From: UBA8437 sp963694825
Lineage (GTDB): Bacteria; Planctomycetota; Planctomycetia; Planctomycetales; Planctomycetaceae
Reading direction: 5' to 3'
Assembly: GCA_963694825.1 (NCBI GenBank)
Contig: CAVOEV010000105.1
Location: 1-14,754 of the forward strand
DNA length: 14,754 bases
Part shown: one piece after another, positions 13,616-14,754 of the stretch
Layout: each line of letters begins with the position of its first letter
Numbering within the stretch: position 1 is the stretch's first letter
Made by a program: the position numbers and the translations under genes
Notes under the pieces: generated by a model
Told to the model about the DNA's origin: nothing
The model's database searches: none
The model's input: the letters and a program-made list of their open reading frames with translations, nothing else

Positions 13616-14553
13616 TGAGCAACCCGGATACAGACTGGAACGAAGCCGGACGAGGACGTCGGCACCCGGTGATACTCTGGAACTACTCGGCACACTCAAC
13701 ACCCACCAGCCTCGACGTCGATCTCGAAACCCGGGACGTCTCGATCGTCACCTCCGACGGCCAACTGCACCTGCTCAATCCCGAGGGCACTCTAAGGCGC
13801 CCACGCCTGGACCTCGATGCCGGACCGGCACTCGATTGGGCCGATACCGCCATCGGCGGGATCGTACAACTTGGACCCAGCCGAGCCGGCTGGGTCGACC
13901 GAAACGGCACGGTCCGCTGGAGCATCGATTGCCACACTACCATTCTCGATGTCGCCACTGCACCATTCGGAAACGCAGTCGCCATCAGCTTCGCCGACCG
14001 ACACAACGTCATTCTCGATTCCCAACAAAACCCCATCGGCGAATTCACCTCCATCCGACCACTCCAGTTCCTGCGACTTGCCTCGCACCGACCGATCGTC
14101 ATCGGAGCGGCTGAAACCGGCGTCATCTGCAGCCACTCGCTGTCCGGCTCGCAACGCTGGTCCGAACAGATCTGGATCAACTCGGGCGACCTCGCCACAA
14201 GCGGAAACGCTCGCACCGTGCTCCTGGCCGCATTCAATCACGGAATCCAGAGATTCAATAGCCGCGGACGCTCCCAAGGGTTCTACGACATCGGAGGCAC
14301 CGCTCACCTGGTCTCGGTCAGCTACATCGGCACGATTATCGCCGCCGCCACCATGGAGAACCGGTTCGTGCTACTGGACCTCGACGGCAATACTCTCTGG
14401 CAGGCCGAAACCCCCGAACCACTCGTGGCAATCCACTGCGGCCCCTACGGCGAACAGGTTGTCTGTGGCTTCGAGTCCGGACTTGTACAGTGCCTCGGAT
14501 GGTCTCCCTGGGCTCGGCACCGACCAGCCGATCCGGAACTCGACGAATCCTGA
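13615..14553 (+). CDS. Cytoplasmic beta-propeller-like protein, function unknown
   Basis: The product has 312 residues. ATG 13615-13617 shares its A with the TGA of the protease gene (TGATG), and there is no separate ribosome site, so translation is probably coupled. No signal peptide or membrane segment is seen. The sequence is a run of about 40-residue beta units in the style SIVTSDGQLHLLNPEG, AISFADRHNVILDSQQN, VLLAAFNHGIQRFNSRG, VLLDLDGNTLWQAETPEP and VVCGFESGLVQCLGW. This is the repeating strand pattern of WD40 or PQQ-like propellers, with perhaps six or seven blades. No catalytic motif is recognised. Partnership with the upstream protease is suggested by the overlap only; the protease is exported while this protein appears not to be. 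A terminator follows six bases after the stop. Confidence 0.75.
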   Translation: MSNPDTDWNEAGRGRRHPVILWNYSAHSTPTSLDVDLETRDVSIVTSDGQLHLLNPEGTLRRPRLDLDAGPALDWADTAIGGIVQLGPSRAGWVDRNGTVRWSIDCHTTILDVATAPFGNAVAISFADRHNVILDSQQNPIGEFTSIRPLQFLRLASHRPIVIGAAETGVICSHSLSGSQRWSEQIWINSGDLATSGNARTVLLAAFNHGIQRFNSRGRSQGFYDIGGTAHLVSVSYIGTIIAAATMENRFVLLDLDGNTLWQAETPEPLVAIHCGPYGEQVVCGFESGLVQCLGWSPWARHRPADPELDES

Positions 14554-14558
14554 TACGC

Positions 14559-14591
14559 ACACGAATCACTCGCAGCAGATTCGGGTTTTTT
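14559..14591 (+). terminator. Intrinsic terminator of the isomerase-protease-propeller block
   Basis: Nine-base arms 14559-14567 and 14578-14586 pair at eight positions around a 10-base loop, followed by six T (14586-14591). It starts five bases past the stop codon. The last T residues also form the start of the next promoter's -35 box. Confidence 0.75.
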
Positions 14592-14619
14592 GACCGCCTC
14601 GGATCCGCACGTGTATACT
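14590..14619 (+). promoter_or_regulatory. Sigma-70-type promoter for the right-edge gene
   Basis: TTGACC (14590-14595) and TATACT (14614-14619) each match the consensus in five of six positions and are 18 bases apart. The -10 ends 72 bases before ATG 14692. This is the best promoter match in the window. Confidence 0.6.
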
Positions 14620-14691
14620 CGATCACACTCACGCACCTCGCTCTTGTCCACTCGGCACGATCCTCGCACAAATAAAGAAGCGGTAGATTAG

Positions 14692-14754
14692 ATGGCACCC
14701 GATTCCGCCCCGCCATCCGACTCGAACCCCGGTCAACAAGCCCACAACACCGAC
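14692..14754 (+). CDS. Start of an unidentified protein, cut by the right edge
   Basis: ATG 14692 opens a frame with no stop to the window end, giving 21 residues (MAPDSAPPSDSNPGQQAHNT and one more). They are rich in Pro, Ser, Asp and Asn and look like a disordered N-terminus, with no signal peptide. A good promoter lies 72 bases upstream and AAAGAAG at 14674-14680 could serve as a weak ribosome site. The family cannot be recognised from so short a piece. The promoter, and not the protein sequence, is the main reason to believe it is real. Confidence 0.5.
   Translation, partial: MAPDSAPPSDSNPGQQAHNTD

Noticed and set aside
12401..13702. 433-codon open frame on the minus strand opposite the S41 protease
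   Set aside because: The plus strand carries the complete PDZ and Ser-Lys protease motifs. The antisense frame also runs into the next gene and matches no family.

Overview
The window looks like chromosomal DNA from a member of the Planctomycetota. The case rests on gene content: a signal-peptide-bearing sulfatase, a Tat-exported Gfo/Idh/MocA oxidoreductase, a sorbosone-dehydrogenase-type beta-propeller protein next to a tiny lysine-rich CxxCH protein, a leucine-rich-repeat lipoprotein and an S41 protease with an unusual N-terminal region. The DNA is GC-rich and Shine-Dalgarno sequences are mostly weak. No tRNA, rRNA, CRISPR array, transposase or integrase was seen. The genus cannot be told from this window.

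Layout, left to right. (1) 1-1098, minus strand: a small CxxCH protein, an intrinsic terminator, then the N-terminal 208 residues of a secreted sugar-dehydrogenase-like protein that runs off the left edge. (2) 1099-1368: a divergent regulatory region with a promoter candidate for each direction and an AT-rich dyad. (3) 1369-2718, plus strand: a sulfatase with a variant active-site signature, whose 3' end overlaps the next gene tail to tail by 12 bases. (4) 2707-7727, minus strand: a lipoprotein with 14 leucine-rich repeats, followed 44 bases later by a 1208-residue GlnE (glutamine synthetase adenylyltransferase/deadenylase). (5) 8032-9357, plus strand: a Tat-exported Gfo/Idh/MocA oxidoreductase. 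It converges on (6) 9413-10705, minus strand, a divergent dihydroorotate-dehydrogenase-like flavoprotein, with a hairpin between the two. (7) 10832-14553, plus strand: a sugar phosphate isomerase/epimerase-like protein, an exported S41 protease, and a beta-propeller protein whose start codon shares a base with the protease stop codon. (8) 14559-14754: a terminator that runs directly into a promoter, then the first 21 codons of another plus-strand gene cut by the right edge.

The genes are mostly short independent transcription units and do not form one pathway. The most notable observation is in glnE. Between its two nucleotidyltransferase halves lies an insert of about 250 residues that reads as two ACT domains, resembling the glutamine-sensing tail of GlnD. 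This suggests one protein combining the GS-modifying enzyme with its own amino-acid sensor. The second catalytic half also has Asp-x-Glu where Asp-x-Asp is usual. Several other genes (sulfatase, dehydrogenase, Gfo/Idh/MocA protein, isomerase-like protein) fit the carbohydrate-scavenging lifestyle common in this phylum, but no shared pathway can be shown from the sequence.
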